64,000 bases of DNA, taken from NCBI RefSeq assembly GCF_001883705.2, contig NZ_MDEQ02000004.1, forward strand, positions 62,001-126,000. Direction: 5' to 3'. Of this stretch, positions 40,965 through 51,230 are shown in pieces; positions within the stretch are counted from its first letter, which is position 1; each line of letters opens with the position of its first letter. The stretch comes from Burkholderia catarinensis (lineage in GTDB: Bacteria; Pseudomonadota; Gammaproteobacteria; Burkholderiales; Burkholderiaceae). The notes beneath the pieces were generated by a model. It worked only from the letters and a program-made list of their open reading frames with translations. It made no database searches and had not been told where the DNA came from. A program made the position numbers and the translations under genes.

Positions 40965-41741
40965 GTGCGATTCGCCAGCCTCGGAAGCGGCAGCGAAGGC
41001 AACGCGCTGGTCGTCGAGGCCTCGAGCGGCACGACGACCACCCGCGTGCTGCTCGACTGCGGCTTTTCTGCCAAGGAGGTCGAGCGCCGGCTCGGCCGAC
41101 TGAATCTCGGCATCGGTGATCTCGATGCGATCCTCATTACCCATGAACACAGCGACCACGTCGGCAGTGCGCTGACGCTCGCCCGCCGTGCGTCGCTGCC
41201 GCTCTACATGAGCTGGGGCACCGCGCGCGCGGTAGGCGCGGACGAAGCCGATGTCGATCTCCACGTGCTGTGGGGCGACGAGACGGCCGCGATACGCGAT
41301 CTGGCCGTGATGCCCTATACAGTTCCTCACGATGCGCGGGAACCGCTTCAGTTCGTCTTTATGGACGGCAGCCGCCGGCTTGGCGTGCTGACGGACGTCG
41401 GGATGGCCACGCCGCACATCACGGCCGTCCTGAGCGGCTGTGACGCGCTGGTGCTCGAATCCAACCATGACACCGCGATGCTGGCCGCGAGCCGCTATCC
41501 GCAGTCGCTGAAGGCCCGGATCGGCGGCAATCATGGCCACCTGAGCAACGACGCGGCGGCCGACATCCTCGCGTCGCTTGAGCGCAGCCGCCTCCGGCAC
41601 CTGGTCGCGGCGCACCTGAGCCAGCAGAACAACCTGCCGGAACTGGCCCGCCAGGCGTTCGGCGGTGTGCTGGGGACGAGCGGGGAGGACGTGATCGTGG
41701 CCACGCAGGACGCGGGCTTCGACTGGCTGATGCTCGGATGA
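40965..41741 (+). CDS. MBL-fold metallo-hydrolase, WalJ/YycJ type
   Basis: 258 residues from GTG 40965. Metal motif THEHSDHVGSA, then VPHDA and LESNHD, and a C-terminal AHLSQQNN. The metallo-beta-lactamase fold without signal peptide. Relatives such as YycJ/WalJ are exonuclease-like enzymes linked to DNA repair in some Firmicutes; the role in Burkholderia is unproven. The last gene before a terminator. Confidence 0.88.
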   Translation: MRFASLGSGSEGNALVVEASSGTTTTRVLLDCGFSAKEVERRLGRLNLGIGDLDAILITHEHSDHVGSALTLARRASLPLYMSWGTARAVGADEADVDLHVLWGDETAAIRDLAVMPYTVPHDAREPLQFVFMDGSRRLGVLTDVGMATPHITAVLSGCDALVLESNHDTAMLAASRYPQSLKARIGGNHGHLSNDAAADILASLERSRLRHLVAAHLSQQNNLPELARQAFGGVLGTSGEDVIVATQDAGFDWLMLG

Positions 41742-41813
41742 ACGGGGCAGGGCCGTTGCTGCGGCGGCGGCCCGGTGCGACTGCCGGGCGATGTGCGCAG
41801 AAACGACAGACGT

Positions 41814-41843
41814 AAAAAAACCGGCCCTCAGGCCGGTTTTTTT
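41814..41843. terminator. Bidirectional Rho-independent terminator
   Basis: AAAAAAACCGGCC (41814-41826), loop CTCA, GGCCGGTTTTTTT (41831-41843). It lies between convergent metallo-hydrolase and Ala-rich lipoprotein genes. Confidence 0.93.
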
Positions 41844-41860
41844 TCAGCTGACGCTGAGGC

Positions 41861-42124
41861 TTACTGGCTTGCGCCCGAAGCCGGAGCAGCCGTCGCTGCC
41901 GAAGCAGCCGACGCCACTGCAGCAGCAGCATCGCTCGCAGCAGCCGTTGCCGACGAAGCAGCAGCCGAAGCGTCGCTCGCAGCGCCAGCAACTGCCGAAG
42001 CAGCCGTCGAAGCAGCAGCAGCTGCGTCGCTTGCAGCCGACGAAGCAGCTTGATCAGCGCTCTTGTTGCAAGCAGCCAGTGCAACAGCAGCCAACAGGGA
42101 AGCTACGAGGAGGGATTTCTTCAT
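41861..42124 (-). CDS. Small alanine-rich lipoprotein
   Basis: 87 residues from ATG 42124, with AAAGGA 7 bases upstream. Signal peptide MKKSLLVASLLAAVALAAC ends in a lipobox. The mature part is almost only Ala, Ser, Asp and Thr in a loosely heptad-like pattern (ASDAAAAASTAASAVAGAA...). It could form a helix lying on the outer membrane or wall, as the Lpp family does, but has no C-terminal Lys. No recognised family. The message is probably abundant given a strong ribosome site and terminator. Confidence 0.8.
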   Translation of the reverse strand: MKKSLLVASLLAAVALAACNKSADQAASSAASDAAAAASTAASAVAGAASDASAAASSATAAASDAAAAVASAASAATAAPASGASQ

Positions 42125-42356
42125 GATCACGTCCTTTTATGGTTAAAGGTAAGCAACAGCGCGAAACAATACCGGTAATGTGCTCCAACACCGACCTGGG
42201 CCGCTGGTGGAGATGCACTTCTAGAGCGTGAATCTTCCCTACGGCTTGGGCGGAAATTATATGCACTTTCCTATCGACCGTCGACAAATGCGGGGTCAAT
42301 ACGTTGTCTTTCCCATACAGAATTTGATCCGTACGGGCATACGGGGTGAGTCACAA

Positions 42357-43577
42357 CTAGTTCCGGTTTCCGACCCGTATCCAGCCCGCACGATACCACT
42401 CGTGCAATAAGGCTGTCATTGAGGGAACCCGGGATAGTGTTACAAACCGTTTCGCCTCCATCTGACGTTGATTGGCCAGCTCGGGCAGCCATTCGCCGGC
42501 TTGCTCGAGCGGTTCTTCCTCGCCATTAACGAAGTACGAGCGCGCGTTATACATCAATGCGGCCTTTCTGTCGAGACGCACACCGTGGCGTGATGCTTGC
42601 TTGACGAATGCGGCCTCGGATAGCGGGCGCGCGGGCGGGTCGAATACGACGCTCGGCTTGGGCTCGCTCAGGTAGCAGCCGAGGAATTCGGCGACGTCGC
42701 GCTTGCGCCAGCGGATGGCATCGACGATCTCGGCGACGCGCTCGACCATCGCCGGAGGCAGTTGCGCGGGCGTGTCGACGGCCGGCTGCTTCGGATCGCG
42801 GTAGAGATCATCGCCGCACCCGCCGCGCAGGCCGCCGCGCTCCGCGAGATAGTACAGGAACTGGGCGCCCAGCTCGCCGGCGGACGGGGCCCGGAAGCCG
42901 ATCGAGCAGGTCATGCACTCGCCTTCGGCGACGCCGTCGTGCGCGATGTGCGGCGGCAGGTACAGCATGTCGCCGGGTTCCAGCACCCATTCGTCGCTCG
43001 GCTCGAAGTTTTCGAGGATCTTCAGCGGCACGTCGGGCTGCAGCGACAGGTCCTTCTGCGCACCGACGCGCCAGCGGCGCCGGCCTTCGACCTGCAGCAG
43101 GAATACGTCATACGAGTCGAAATGCGGGCCGACGCCGCCGCCGTCCGTCGCATACGAGATCATCAGGTCGTCCAGGCGCGCGTCGGGGATGAAGCGGAAG
43201 CGGTCGAGCAACGCGCGTGCCGCATCGACGTGCAGGTCGAGCCCCTGCACGAGCAGGGTCCACGCCTTACGCGAGACGGCGGGCAGCGAGCCGGGTTCGA
43301 ACGGGCCCTGCGCGAGTTGCCACTTGTTACGAAAATGGGTGATCAGTCGCGATTCCGCGTCATAGTCCGCTGCCAGTTCGAACAGCGCGTCGCGCGAGAC
43401 CGGCGACGCGATGCCGGGGATCGCCTGGCGGATCAGGAGCGGCTTCTTTTGCCAGTAGCCGCGCATGAATTGCGCCGGCGTGAGACCGCCGAGCAGCGGT
43501 GTGGGAAGATCGGAAGGTGGCGCGCCGAGCGAGGCGGCAGCGGCATCCCGCGGTTCGGCTTGAGACCGGTTGCGCAT
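42357..43577 (-). CDS. roxA: JmjC/cupin-type 2-oxoglutarate oxygenase (ribosomal protein L16 arginine hydroxylase type)
   Basis: 406 residues from ATG 43577. Iron motif HFDSYD (HxD) and the distal His in PPHIAHDGV, with GDMLYLPP, fit the YcfD/ROX family that hydroxylates arginine 81 of L16. N-terminal flexible segment, catalytic double-stranded beta helix (about 90-250), then the C-terminal winged-helix-like dimer region. It is divergent from the SlyD-type gene. Confidence 0.88.
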   Translation of the reverse strand: MRNRSQAEPRDAAAASLGAPPSDLPTPLLGGLTPAQFMRGYWQKKPLLIRQAIPGIASPVSRDALFELAADYDAESRLITHFRNKWQLAQGPFEPGSLPAVSRKAWTLLVQGLDLHVDAARALLDRFRFIPDARLDDLMISYATDGGGVGPHFDSYDVFLLQVEGRRRWRVGAQKDLSLQPDVPLKILENFEPSDEWVLEPGDMLYLPPHIAHDGVAEGECMTCSIGFRAPSAGELGAQFLYYLAERGGLRGGCGDDLYRDPKQPAVDTPAQLPPAMVERVAEIVDAIRWRKRDVAEFLGCYLSEPKPSVVFDPPARPLSEAAFVKQASRHGVRLDRKAALMYNARSYFVNGEEEPLEQAGEWLPELANQRQMEAKRFVTLSRVPSMTALLHEWYRAGWIRVGNRN

Positions 43578-43579
43578 CG

Positions 43580-43585
43580 TATAAT
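43580..43585 (+). promoter_or_regulatory. Predicted -10 box of the SlyD-type isomerase gene
   Basis: Consensus TATAAT 24 bases before the ATG at 43610, immediately next to the roxA start codon on the other strand. No clear -35 box. Confidence 0.45.
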
Positions 43586-43609
43586 GAGACTTGTATTTGG
43601 GAGAATTGG

Positions 43610-44152
43610 ATGAAAATCGCAAAAAACACCGTCGTGTCGGTCACTTACAAGCTGTCGGATGCACAGGGCAATCTGATCGAGGAAAGCGACGAGCCGATGG
43701 TCTATCTGCACGGCGGCTATGATGGCACGTTCCCCAAGATCGAGGAACAGCTCGACGGCCAGGAGCCGGGTTATCAGGCACAGGTTCAGCTGGAGCCGCA
43801 GGACGCGTTCGGCGACTACGATCCCGAACTCGTGAAGATCGAGTCGCGCGATCGTTTTCCCGAGCCGATCGAAGTGGGCATGCAGTTCGAAGGCACGCCG
43901 GAAGACGGTGACGAGGAAGTCGATTCGCTGATCTATACGGTCACCGACGTCGCCGACGACAAGGTCGTGCTCGACGGCAATCACCCGCTGGCGGGCATGG
44001 CGCTGCGTTTCGCGCTTACCGTGAAGGACGTTCGCGAAGCGACCGAAGACGAAGTCGAGCATGAGCACGCGCATGGCGCGGAAGGGCTCGAGATCGTCGA
44101 CGAGGACGAGGACGAAGACGGCGAAGCACCGTCAGGGCGCACCCTGCACTGA
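43610..44152 (+). CDS. slyD: FKBP-type peptidyl-prolyl isomerase, SlyD-like
   Basis: 180 residues from ATG 43610 after GGGAG. FKBP domain with insert-in-flap pattern: VSVTYKLSDAQGNLIEES, HGGYDGTFPKIEEQLDGQ, AFGDYDPELV, GNHPLAGMALRF. The C-terminal tail is short, with a small His cluster (EHEHAHG) and an acidic run, rather than the long His/Cys metal tail of E. coli SlyD. Folding helper; the nickel role may be weaker here. The 3' end overlaps the convergent metallophosphoesterase gene by 21 bases. Confidence 0.9.
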   Translation: MKIAKNTVVSVTYKLSDAQGNLIEESDEPMVYLHGGYDGTFPKIEEQLDGQEPGYQAQVQLEPQDAFGDYDPELVKIESRDRFPEPIEVGMQFEGTPEDGDEEVDSLIYTVTDVADDKVVLDGNHPLAGMALRFALTVKDVREATEDEVEHEHAHGAEGLEIVDEDEDEDGEAPSGRTLH

Positions 44153-45403
44153 GCTTGCAGGCAGGCCGGGCGCCGGCCCCGACGCAGGGGGCGGCGCAGG
44201 CCATGACGGGCCGCCGGGTGCGGCTCCGTCGCCCTGCAGCGGTGGCGCGACCGACGACGAGTCGGGCAGCGCGGGCAACGCGGGGATTTCCGGCATCTGC
44301 GGCAGCGGGACATCGTCGTGCGGCACGAGCGGCAGCGCGGGCGGGACAGGCAGGTTCTTCGGCACCTCCTGCAGGCTCACGTTGAAGATCGTCTGCCGTG
44401 CCGGCGACACGCTCACCTTTACCCACTGATTCGCCGGATGGCGCGGTCCGATCGCGACGCGCGTCACGTTGCCTACCAGCTCACCGTTGTCGGTGCGTAG
44501 CGGACGATCGATCAGAAAGCCGTTCGCCAGCGGTTCGCTGCTCGCGTGCATCACCAGTATCGGGCTGCGGAACGTCGCCGCCGCCTTCACCAGCGTTCGT
44601 TTCAGCTCACGGAAGCCGTCGCGCACGCGCGGTCGGTTGAAGCGCAGCCATGCGAACCGTTCCGAGCGTTCATAGCGTTCGAATTGCGGATCGCCTTCAA
44701 AAATCACCACCATCGCGCGTGCCTCGCGTCGCTTCGCATATTCGGCCGCGTGGTCGATCCAGAAACCATTCGCGATGATGCGGTCCTCGAACTCGCCGTT
44801 GCGGCCGCCGGCCGTCAGGTAGTGGTTGTTCGGCGCCGGCGCGTTGAGCGCGACGTAGACGATGTCATCGCGCATCCAGCGTGCGTTCTCGCGATACGGC
44901 CGGAACCGTGCGACTTCGCTCTCCCGCGTGATCTGCAGCGCGCCGGGGTCGGGCAGCGCCGAATCGGCGAGCATCGTCTGCCGCAGGAAGTCGAGTCGCT
45001 CGACCGGATCGTAGCCGCCGCCGGCCGCGGTATTGCACGTTATCCAGTCGTCGTGGCCGGGAATGAACACGAGTGGCACGCGTGCCGAATCCAGGATCGC
45101 GCCGCGCTGCGAATACAGTGCATCGCGGCACGCCTCCTTCGAGCCTTTGAGATCCCCCGCATAGACCACGAAAGCGAGGTTGCGCTCGCGCGCGATCGCA
45201 TCGAGCAGCCGCTGTGCGGCCGGTTCGTCCGCCGGTACGTTGATGACGCCCGATACGACCGCGAACGAGTAGGGTGCAGCGGTGCGCTTCGGCGGCGCGG
45301 CCAGCGCGTCGGCCTGCGCGAGCGCGAGCACCGCCGCGGCGAACGCGGCGGCTGCGCGGGCCGGCAGGCCGTGCAGGATGGGCTTACGCGTGCCTGTCGG
45401 CAT
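44132..45403 (-). CDS. Metallophosphoesterase family protein, secreted
   Basis: 423 residues from ATG 45403. Signal peptide (about 1-36, ending ALAA). Calcineurin-like features include [15 protein letters not shown] (near 120) and a downstream VMHASSE; not all metal ligands of the canonical family are obvious. A long Pro/Ala-rich tail (about 345-423). Its start lies 20 bases inside the mutS 3' end, so it is translationally coupled to mutS. Its end overlaps slyD in convergent orientation. The substrate is unknown. Confidence 0.82.
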   Translation of the reverse strand: MPTGTRKPILHGLPARAAAAFAAAVLALAQADALAAPPKRTAAPYSFAVVSGVINVPADEPAAQRLLDAIARERNLAFVVYAGDLKGSKEACRDALYSQRGAILDSARVPLVFIPGHDDWITCNTAAGGGYDPVERLDFLRQTMLADSALPDPGALQITRESEVARFRPYRENARWMRDDIVYVALNAPAPNNHYLTAGGRNGEFEDRIIANGFWIDHAAEYAKRREARAMVVIFEGDPQFERYERSERFAWLRFNRPRVRDGFRELKRTLVKAAATFRSPILVMHASSEPLANGFLIDRPLRTDNGELVGNVTRVAIGPRHPANQWVKVSVSPARQTIFNVSLQEVPKNLPVPPALPLVPHDDVPLPQMPEIPALPALPDSSSVAPPLQGDGAAPGGPSWPAPPPASGPAPGLPASSVQGAP

Positions 45404-48041
45404 CGTGCGACCGGACCAGCGTGCGCAGTTCGTACAGCAGGTCGAGCGCCTCGCGCGGCTTGAGATCGTCGGGATCGATGTCGCGCAGTTTTTCGAGCGC
45501 CGGATGCGGCGTGTCGGGTAGCGCCGGCGCATCCGCGCATTCGAGATCGTCGATGGCCACCGGCTGCGCGCTGAACAGGTCGAGTTGCGGCGTGTGCTGC
45601 GTCGCCGACTGCTGTTCGAGATAGGCGAGGTGCTTGCGCGCGGCGCGGATCACGGGTGCCGGAACGCCCGCGAGCTGCGCGACCTGCAGGCCGTAGCTCT
45701 GGTTTGCCGGGCCTTCGTTGACCGCGTGCAGGAACACGATGCCGTGGCCGTGCTCGACGGCCGACAGGTGGACGTTGGCCGCTTGCGGGAATTCGGCCGG
45801 CAGTTGCGTCAGCTCGAAGTAGTGCGTCGCGAACAGCGTGTAGCACGCGTTGTGCGCCAGCAGGTGGCGCGCGATGGCCCACGCGAGCGCGAGGCCGTCG
45901 AACGTCGACGTGCCGCGACCGATCTCGTCCATCAGCACGAGGCTTTGCGGCGTCGCGTCGTTGAGGATCGCCGCGGCCTCGGTCATCTCGACCATGAACG
46001 TCGAGCGGCCGCCCGCGAGATCGTCGGCCGCGCCAATGCGCGTGAAAATTCGGTCGATCGGACCGAAGCATGCCGACTTGGCCGGCACGTAGCTGCCCAC
46101 GTAAGCCATCAGTGCGATCAGTGCAGTCTGCCGCATGAACGTCGACTTACCGCCCATGTTCGGGCCGGTGATCAGCAGCAGCTTGCGCTCGGTGCCGAAC
46201 CGGCAGTCGTTCGCGATGAACTGTTCGACCTGCGCTTCGACGACCGGGTGGCGGCCCTGTTCGATTTCGATGCCGATCTCGTCGGTGAAGGTCGGTGCGA
46301 CCCAGTCGAGCGCGCGGGCGCGTTCGGCGAAGGCGGCGAGCAGGTCGAGCTCGGCGAGCGCCGATGCGACGCGCTGGCACTCGGGGATGAACGGCAGCAG
46401 CGCCTGCAGCACCGCGTCGTACAGCGCGCGCTCGCGCGCCAGCGCGCGTTCCTGCGCGGACAGCGCCTTGTCCTCGAAGGTCTTCAGTTCGGGCGTGATG
46501 TAGCGCTCGGCGTTCTTCAGCGTCTGGCGCCGGCGGTAATCGTCGGGCACCTTGTCGGTCTGGCCGCGCGTGACCTCGATGTAGAAGCCGTGCACCTTGT
46601 TGTATTCGACGCGCAGGTTCGCGATGCCGGTACGCGTGCGCTCGCGTGCTTCGAGATCGATCAGGAACTGCCCGCAGTTCTCCGAGATGTCGCGCAGCTC
46701 GTCGAGGTCGGCGTCATAGCCGCGCGCGATCACGCCGCCGTCGCGCACCATCGCGGCCGGCTCGGGTGCAATCGCGCTCGTCAGCAGGTCGAGGCATTCG
46801 GCGGGCGGCGCGAGCGCCGCGTCGACGCGCGTGAGCGCATCCGCGTTTGCGACGATCGCGCTGATGCGCTCGCGCAGCGCCGGCAGCGCGGCGAACGTGT
46901 CGCGCAGGCTCGACAGGTCGCGCGGGCGCGCGGACAGGAGTGCGAGACGCCCGGTGATCCGTTCGACGTCGGCGATCTGGCGCAGCGCGCTGCGCAGCGC
47001 ATCGAGGCTCGCGTTCGCCGGCGCATCGAGCAGCGCGCCGATCGCCTGCTGGCGCGACTGCGCGGCGACCGACGCGCGCGGCGGGTGATGCAGCCAGTGA
47101 CGCAGCAGGCGGCTGCCCATCGTCGTGCAGCAGGTGTCGAGCAGCGAATATAGCGTCGGCGATTCGGTGCCGCGCAGCGTCTCGGTCAGTTCGAGGTTGC
47201 GGCGTGTGGCCGGATCGAGCCCGATGTATTCGGTCTCGTTCTCGACCTTCAGGCTGCGCACGTGCCGCAGTTGCTGGCCTTGCGTGGCCGCGGCATAGAG
47301 CAGCAGCGCGCCGGCCGCGCCACACGCGCTCGTCAGCGAATGCGCACCGAAGCCGTCGAGGCTCGCGACATCGAGCTGGTCGCACAGGCGCTGCGTGCCC
47401 GATGCAGTGTCGAAGTGCCATGCCGGCACGCGCTTGCTAGCCCCCACGCCTGCCGGCACGGCGTCGGTCGCGCCGTCCGGCGTCAGGATTTCCGCCGGCC
47501 GGATGCGCTCGAGCGCGGCAGCGAGTTGCTCGGGCTCGATTTCGGCGAGCCGCAGCGCGCCGCTTGCGAGGTTCAGCCACGCGAGGCCGATATTGACCGC
47601 GACGCCGCGCTTGTTGTGGCCCGTGCACATCGCGAGCAGGTAGACGTCGTTCTTGTCGGACAGCAGCGCGGCATCGGTCAGCGTACCGGGCGTGACGACG
47701 CGCACGACCTTGCGCTCGACGGGGCCCTTCGACGTGGCCGGATCGCCGATCTGCTCGCAGAGCGCGACCGATTCGCCCATCTTCACGAGCTTTGCAAGAT
47801 ACTGCTCGACCGCGTGATGCGGCACGCCGGCCATCTTGATCGGCGTGCCGGCCGATGCGCCGCGCTGGGTGAGGGTCAGGTCGAGCAGGCGTGAGGCCTT
47901 TTCCGCATCCTCGAAGAACAACTCGTAGAAGTCGCCCATCCGATAGAAGACGAGCGTGTCGGGATGATCGGCCTTGATGCGCAGGTACTGCTGCATCATC
48001 GGAGTGTGGCCGGCGAAGGCCTCGGGCGACAGCGTGGTCAT
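45384..48041 (-). CDS. mutS: DNA mismatch repair protein MutS
   Basis: 885 residues. Mismatch-binding motif [15 protein letters not shown] (Phe near 33-40, with F-x-E). Connector, core lever and clamp domains follow, then the ATPase with Walker [28 protein letters not shown], and ATHYFELT. The C-terminal tail (about 830-885) is that of the tetramerising region, [17 protein letters not shown]. It finds mismatches in nascent DNA and recruits MutL. Confidence 0.97.
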   Translation of the reverse strand: MTTLSPEAFAGHTPMMQQYLRIKADHPDTLVFYRMGDFYELFFEDAEKASRLLDLTLTQRGASAGTPIKMAGVPHHAVEQYLAKLVKMGESVALCEQIGDPATSKGPVERKVVRVVTPGTLTDAALLSDKNDVYLLAMCTGHNKRGVAVNIGLAWLNLASGALRLAEIEPEQLAAALERIRPAEILTPDGATDAVPAGVGASKRVPAWHFDTASGTQRLCDQLDVASLDGFGAHSLTSACGAAGALLLYAAATQGQQLRHVRSLKVENETEYIGLDPATRRNLELTETLRGTESPTLYSLLDTCCTTMGSRLLRHWLHHPPRASVAAQSRQQAIGALLDAPANASLDALRSALRQIADVERITGRLALLSARPRDLSSLRDTFAALPALRERISAIVANADALTRVDAALAPPAECLDLLTSAIAPEPAAMVRDGGVIARGYDADLDELRDISENCGQFLIDLEARERTRTGIANLRVEYNKVHGFYIEVTRGQTDKVPDDYRRRQTLKNAERYITPELKTFEDKALSAQERALARERALYDAVLQALLPFIPECQRVASALAELDLLAAFAERARALDWVAPTFTDEIGIEIEQGRHPVVEAQVEQFIANDCRFGTERKLLLITGPNMGGKSTFMRQTALIALMAYVGSYVPAKSACFGPIDRIFTRIGAADDLAGGRSTFMVEMTEAAAILNDATPQSLVLMDEIGRGTSTFDGLALAWAIARHLLAHNACYTLFATHYFELTQLPAEFPQAANVHLSAVEHGHGIVFLHAVNEGPANQSYGLQVAQLAGVPAPVIRAARKHLAYLEQQSATQHTPQLDLFSAQPVAIDDLECADAPALPDTPHPALEKLRDIDPDDLKPREALDLLYELRTLVRSHDADRHA

Positions 48042-48250
48042 AGGTCAGGCGGAAAGTTGTTGCTTGGGTTGCCCGAGTTTACCAGTGGCTTCGACGTGCA
48101 AGCGCGAAGTTCGCCGTTTGGCCAGTTGCCGGAGATCGCGACCGGCGGCGATCGACCCTGTACGCTCAGTCGATCGCGCTCGCCGGACGACATTCGACAG
48201 TCGGCTTCACTCGGCGCACGGACCTTCGCGCGCCGATCCTGTCCCGCCTA

Positions 48251-49873
48251 TCAGGATGCGTGCGCCGACGTCAGGCTGAGTGCCAACGCCTGAGCGACTT
48301 CGATGCCGTCGATGGCTGCCGAATAGATGCCACCCGCATACCCCGCGCCTTCGCCGGCCGGATACAGGCCTTCGACGTTCATGCTTTGATAATCGTCTCT
48401 GCGTCGAACCCGGATCGGTGACGACGTGCGCGTCTCCACGCCGGTGAGCACGGCATCGTGCATCGCGAAGCCGGCGATCTTCTTGTCGATCTGCGGCAGT
48501 GCTTCGCGGATGGCTTCGATCACGTAGTCGGGGAGCGCGGTGCTGAGATCGGTCGGATTCACGCCGGGCTTGTACGACGGCTCCACGGAGCCCAGCGACG
48601 TCGACGGCCGGCCTGCGATGAAATCCCCGACCAGCTGGCCCGGCGCGCGGTAATCGCCGCCGCCGAGTTCGAACGCGCGTTCTTCCCATTTGCGCTGGAA
48701 CGCGATGCCCGCCAGCGGACCGCCGGGATAGTCTTCCGGCGTGATGCCGACGACGATGCCCGCATTCGCATTGCGCTCGGCGCGGGAATACTGGCTCATC
48801 CCGTTGGTGACCACGCGGCCCGGCTCGGAGGTCGCCGCGACGACCGTGCCGCCCGGGCACATGCAGAAGCTGTAGACCGCCCGTCCGTTGCTGCAGTGGT
48901 GGACCACCTTGTAGTCGGCCGCGCCGAGTTGCTTGTGGCCCGCAAACTTGCCGAAGCGGCTGCGATCGATCAGCCCCTGCGGATGTTCGATGCGAAAACC
49001 CAGCGAAAACGGCTTGGCTTCGATATATACGCCGCGATCGTGCAGCATCTGGAAGGTGTCGCGCGCGCTGTGGCCCACGGCCAGCACCACGTGGTCGCAG
49101 CGGAGCGTTTCGCCGTTCGAGAGCTTGAGCGACCGCACCTTGCCCTGATCGATTTCGATGTCGTCAACCCGGGTTTCGAAGCGTACTTCGCCACCCAGTT
49201 CATGGATGGAGGCGCGCATTTTTTCCACCATGCTGACGAGGCGGAACGTGCCGATGTGCGGCCGGCTCAGATACAGGATGTCTTCCGGTGCGCCCGCCTT
49301 GACGAATTCGTCCAGCACCTTGCGGCCGTAGTGGTTGGGATCCTTGATCTGGCTGTACAGCTTGCCGTCGGAAAACGTCCCGGCCCCGCCTTCGCCGAAC
49401 TGCACGTTGGATTCGGGGTTGAGTACGCTCTTGCGCCACAGGCCAAAGGTGTCCTTGGTGCGCTCGCGCACGGCTTTGCCACGCTCGAGGATGATCGGGC
49501 GGAATCCCATCTGCGCGAGGATAAGTCCTGCAAACAAGCCGCACGGCCCCATGCCGATGACGACCGGGCGCAGGAAAGCGGTGTGCTCCGGGGCCTTCGT
49601 GACAAAGTGGTACGCCATGTCGGGCGTCGCGCCGCAATGCGGTTTGCCGGCGACGCGCTTGAGCGCGGCCGCTTCGTCCTTGACCTCGACATCGACGATA
49701 TACGTCAGCTTGATGTCGGAGCGCTTGCGTGCATCGTGCGCACGGCGGAACACGGTGTAACGGAGGAGCTCGTCCGCCGCCACGCCAAGCTCCTCGAGGC
49801 GCGCGCGAATCGCGGCTTCGAGTGCGCTTTCGGGGTGGTCGAGGGGGAGTTTAATTTCGCTTAGCCGTAACAT
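48251..49873 (-). CDS. FAD-dependent dehydrogenase-like protein (COG2509)
   Basis: 540 residues from ATG 49873. An N-terminal extra domain (about 1-85) is followed by FAD-binding Rossmann motif VVIGMGPCGLFAGLILAQMG and long oxidoreductase body with VLAVGHSARDTFQML, GEGAGYAGGIYSAAIDGIE near the end. Cysteines FCMCPGG lie in the middle. The reaction is not known; the family is widespread and uncharacterised. It is transcribed on its own with hairpins in the 5' leader region. Confidence 0.9.
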   Translation of the reverse strand: MLRLSEIKLPLDHPESALEAAIRARLEELGVAADELLRYTVFRRAHDARKRSDIKLTYIVDVEVKDEAAALKRVAGKPHCGATPDMAYHFVTKAPEHTAFLRPVVIGMGPCGLFAGLILAQMGFRPIILERGKAVRERTKDTFGLWRKSVLNPESNVQFGEGGAGTFSDGKLYSQIKDPNHYGRKVLDEFVKAGAPEDILYLSRPHIGTFRLVSMVEKMRASIHELGGEVRFETRVDDIEIDQGKVRSLKLSNGETLRCDHVVLAVGHSARDTFQMLHDRGVYIEAKPFSLGFRIEHPQGLIDRSRFGKFAGHKQLGAADYKVVHHCSNGRAVYSFCMCPGGTVVAATSEPGRVVTNGMSQYSRAERNANAGIVVGITPEDYPGGPLAGIAFQRKWEERAFELGGGDYRAPGQLVGDFIAGRPSTSLGSVEPSYKPGVNPTDLSTALPDYVIEAIREALPQIDKKIAGFAMHDAVLTGVETRTSSPIRVRRRDDYQSMNVEGLYPAGEGAGYAGGIYSAAIDGIEVAQALALSLTSAHAS

Positions 49874-50191
49874 GGGGACTCGGATGCGATTGCCACGGCG
49901 TCGTGGCGGTGTTGATACAGGCGGGGGCCGGTATGCGGGCGGCGGCGTTGTCCGCCGCGCGGGCATGCCGGACGCAAGCCATTCATTGTCATTGCGGGAA
50001 AAGCGGCACGAGCGACAGTACGCCGGCGCGCCCGAACAACTCAAGCAACTTCAGGATAGGCGCACGAAGCGGCCTTCGTGCACGGAAGATTTTCCCGCCT
50101 CCCGAGCGGTCGGGAGGCGAACGGCGCGCCATCATGACGATACCCGCGAGCGGTTTGCGCGAAAGCCGCGCCATGCGGGCGCGGCCCGGGC
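49874..50191. other. Spacer between suhB and FAD gene, with three hairpins
   Basis: No gene is seen. It holds three perfect stem-loops: GCCACG-GCGT-CGTGGC (49892-49907), GCACGAAG-CGGC-CTTCGTGC (50062-50081) and CGCCTCCCGA-GCGG-TCGGGAGGCG (50096-50119). The latter two lie just after suhB in its direction of travel and lack a clear T-tract. They may stop or protect the suhB message, or lie in the FAD gene leader. Confidence 0.5.
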
Positions 50192-50995
50192 TTACTCCGC
50201 CGCCGGATGCATGCGGCTGTAGCGGTTCAGGATCGGGATCATCTGTGCGTAGATCTTCGGGTTCGCAGCGACGATCTCATGGCGGTGCAGGAAATCGGCG
50301 TCGCCCGTGTAGTTGCCGACGAGGCCGCCGGCTTCGGTGATCATCAGGCTGCCCGCTGCCATGTCCCACACATTGATGCCCTGTTCGAAGAACGCATCGA
50401 GGCGGCCGGCCGCGACGTTCGCGAGATCGAGTGCCGCCGCGCCCGGGCGGCGCAGGCCCGTGCAGGCCTGCGTCATTTCGGTGAAGAGGCGCGCGTACGC
50501 GTCGAGGCCGTCCTTTTCGCGGAACGGGAAGCCCGTGCCGACCAGTGCGTCCGACAGGCGGTCGCGGCGGCCGACGCGGATGCGGCGGTCGTTCAGGTAC
50601 GCACCGCGGCCACGCGTGGCCGTGAACAGGTCGTTCTTGTTCGGGTCGTAGACGACGGCCTGCGTGACGACGCCCTTGTGCTCGAGCGCGATCGATACGC
50701 AGTAGTACGGGAAGCCGTGGATGAAGTTGGTCGTGCCGTCGAGCGGATCGATGATCCACTTGAATTCGGATTCATTCTCCGATTCGCCCGATTCTTCCGC
50801 GAGGATCGCGTGGTCGGGGTAGGCGGTCTTCAGCGTCTCGATGATCGCGTCTTCGGCGGCCTTGTCCACTTCGGTAACGAAGTCGTTCTGCTGCTTCTTG
50901 CGGATCTCGATCAGGTCGAGATCGAGGGACGCGCGATTGATGATCTGTCCGGCGCGGCGCGCAGCCTTGACAGCAATGTTGAGCATGGGATGCAT
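50192..50995 (-). CDS. suhB: Inositol monophosphatase family protein SuhB
   Basis: 267 residues from ATG 50995 (E. coli 267). Metal motifs [23 protein letters not shown] and the C-terminal [18 protein letters not shown]. SuhB hydrolyses inositol-1-phosphate in vitro. In E. coli it mainly joins the Nus complex for rRNA antitermination. Divergent from trmJ, the pair being conserved in many proteobacteria. Confidence 0.95.
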   Translation of the reverse strand: MHPMLNIAVKAARRAGQIINRASLDLDLIEIRKKQQNDFVTEVDKAAEDAIIETLKTAYPDHAILAEESGESENESEFKWIIDPLDGTTNFIHGFPYYCVSIALEHKGVVTQAVVYDPNKNDLFTATRGRGAYLNDRRIRVGRRDRLSDALVGTGFPFREKDGLDAYARLFTEMTQACTGLRRPGAAALDLANVAAGRLDAFFEQGINVWDMAAGSLMITEAGGLVGNYTGDADFLHRHEIVAANPKIYAQMIPILNRYSRMHPAAE

Positions 50996-51230
50996 GAGCC
51001 TGGATCCTGTAGCCGGCGGCACGGGCCGCCACGAAGTGGAACAACCGCCTGGAACGGCGCAAGCGTGCCGGGCGAGGTGAGACGCGAATTGACAAAGAGC
51101 GGGGTACGACCCGCGCCGCACGAGGCGCGACGCGTAAAGGCATGATTTTACCCGATTTTTGACGGTTTCAGGCGACCGGAGTGCGGGGAAACCCCCACTG
51201 TCCGTCCGGACGAGTGGGTTTGCCGCGGCG

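Noticed and set aside
42228-42410. 60-residue plus-strand frame between the Ala-rich lipoprotein and roxA
   Set aside because: No ribosome site, lies opposite the roxA 3' end and spacer, no motif.
48160-48172. 13-base identity with 61118-61130 (GTACGCTCAGTCG)
   Set aside because: Pairs of identical 13-mers are expected by chance in 64 kb; no shared context.
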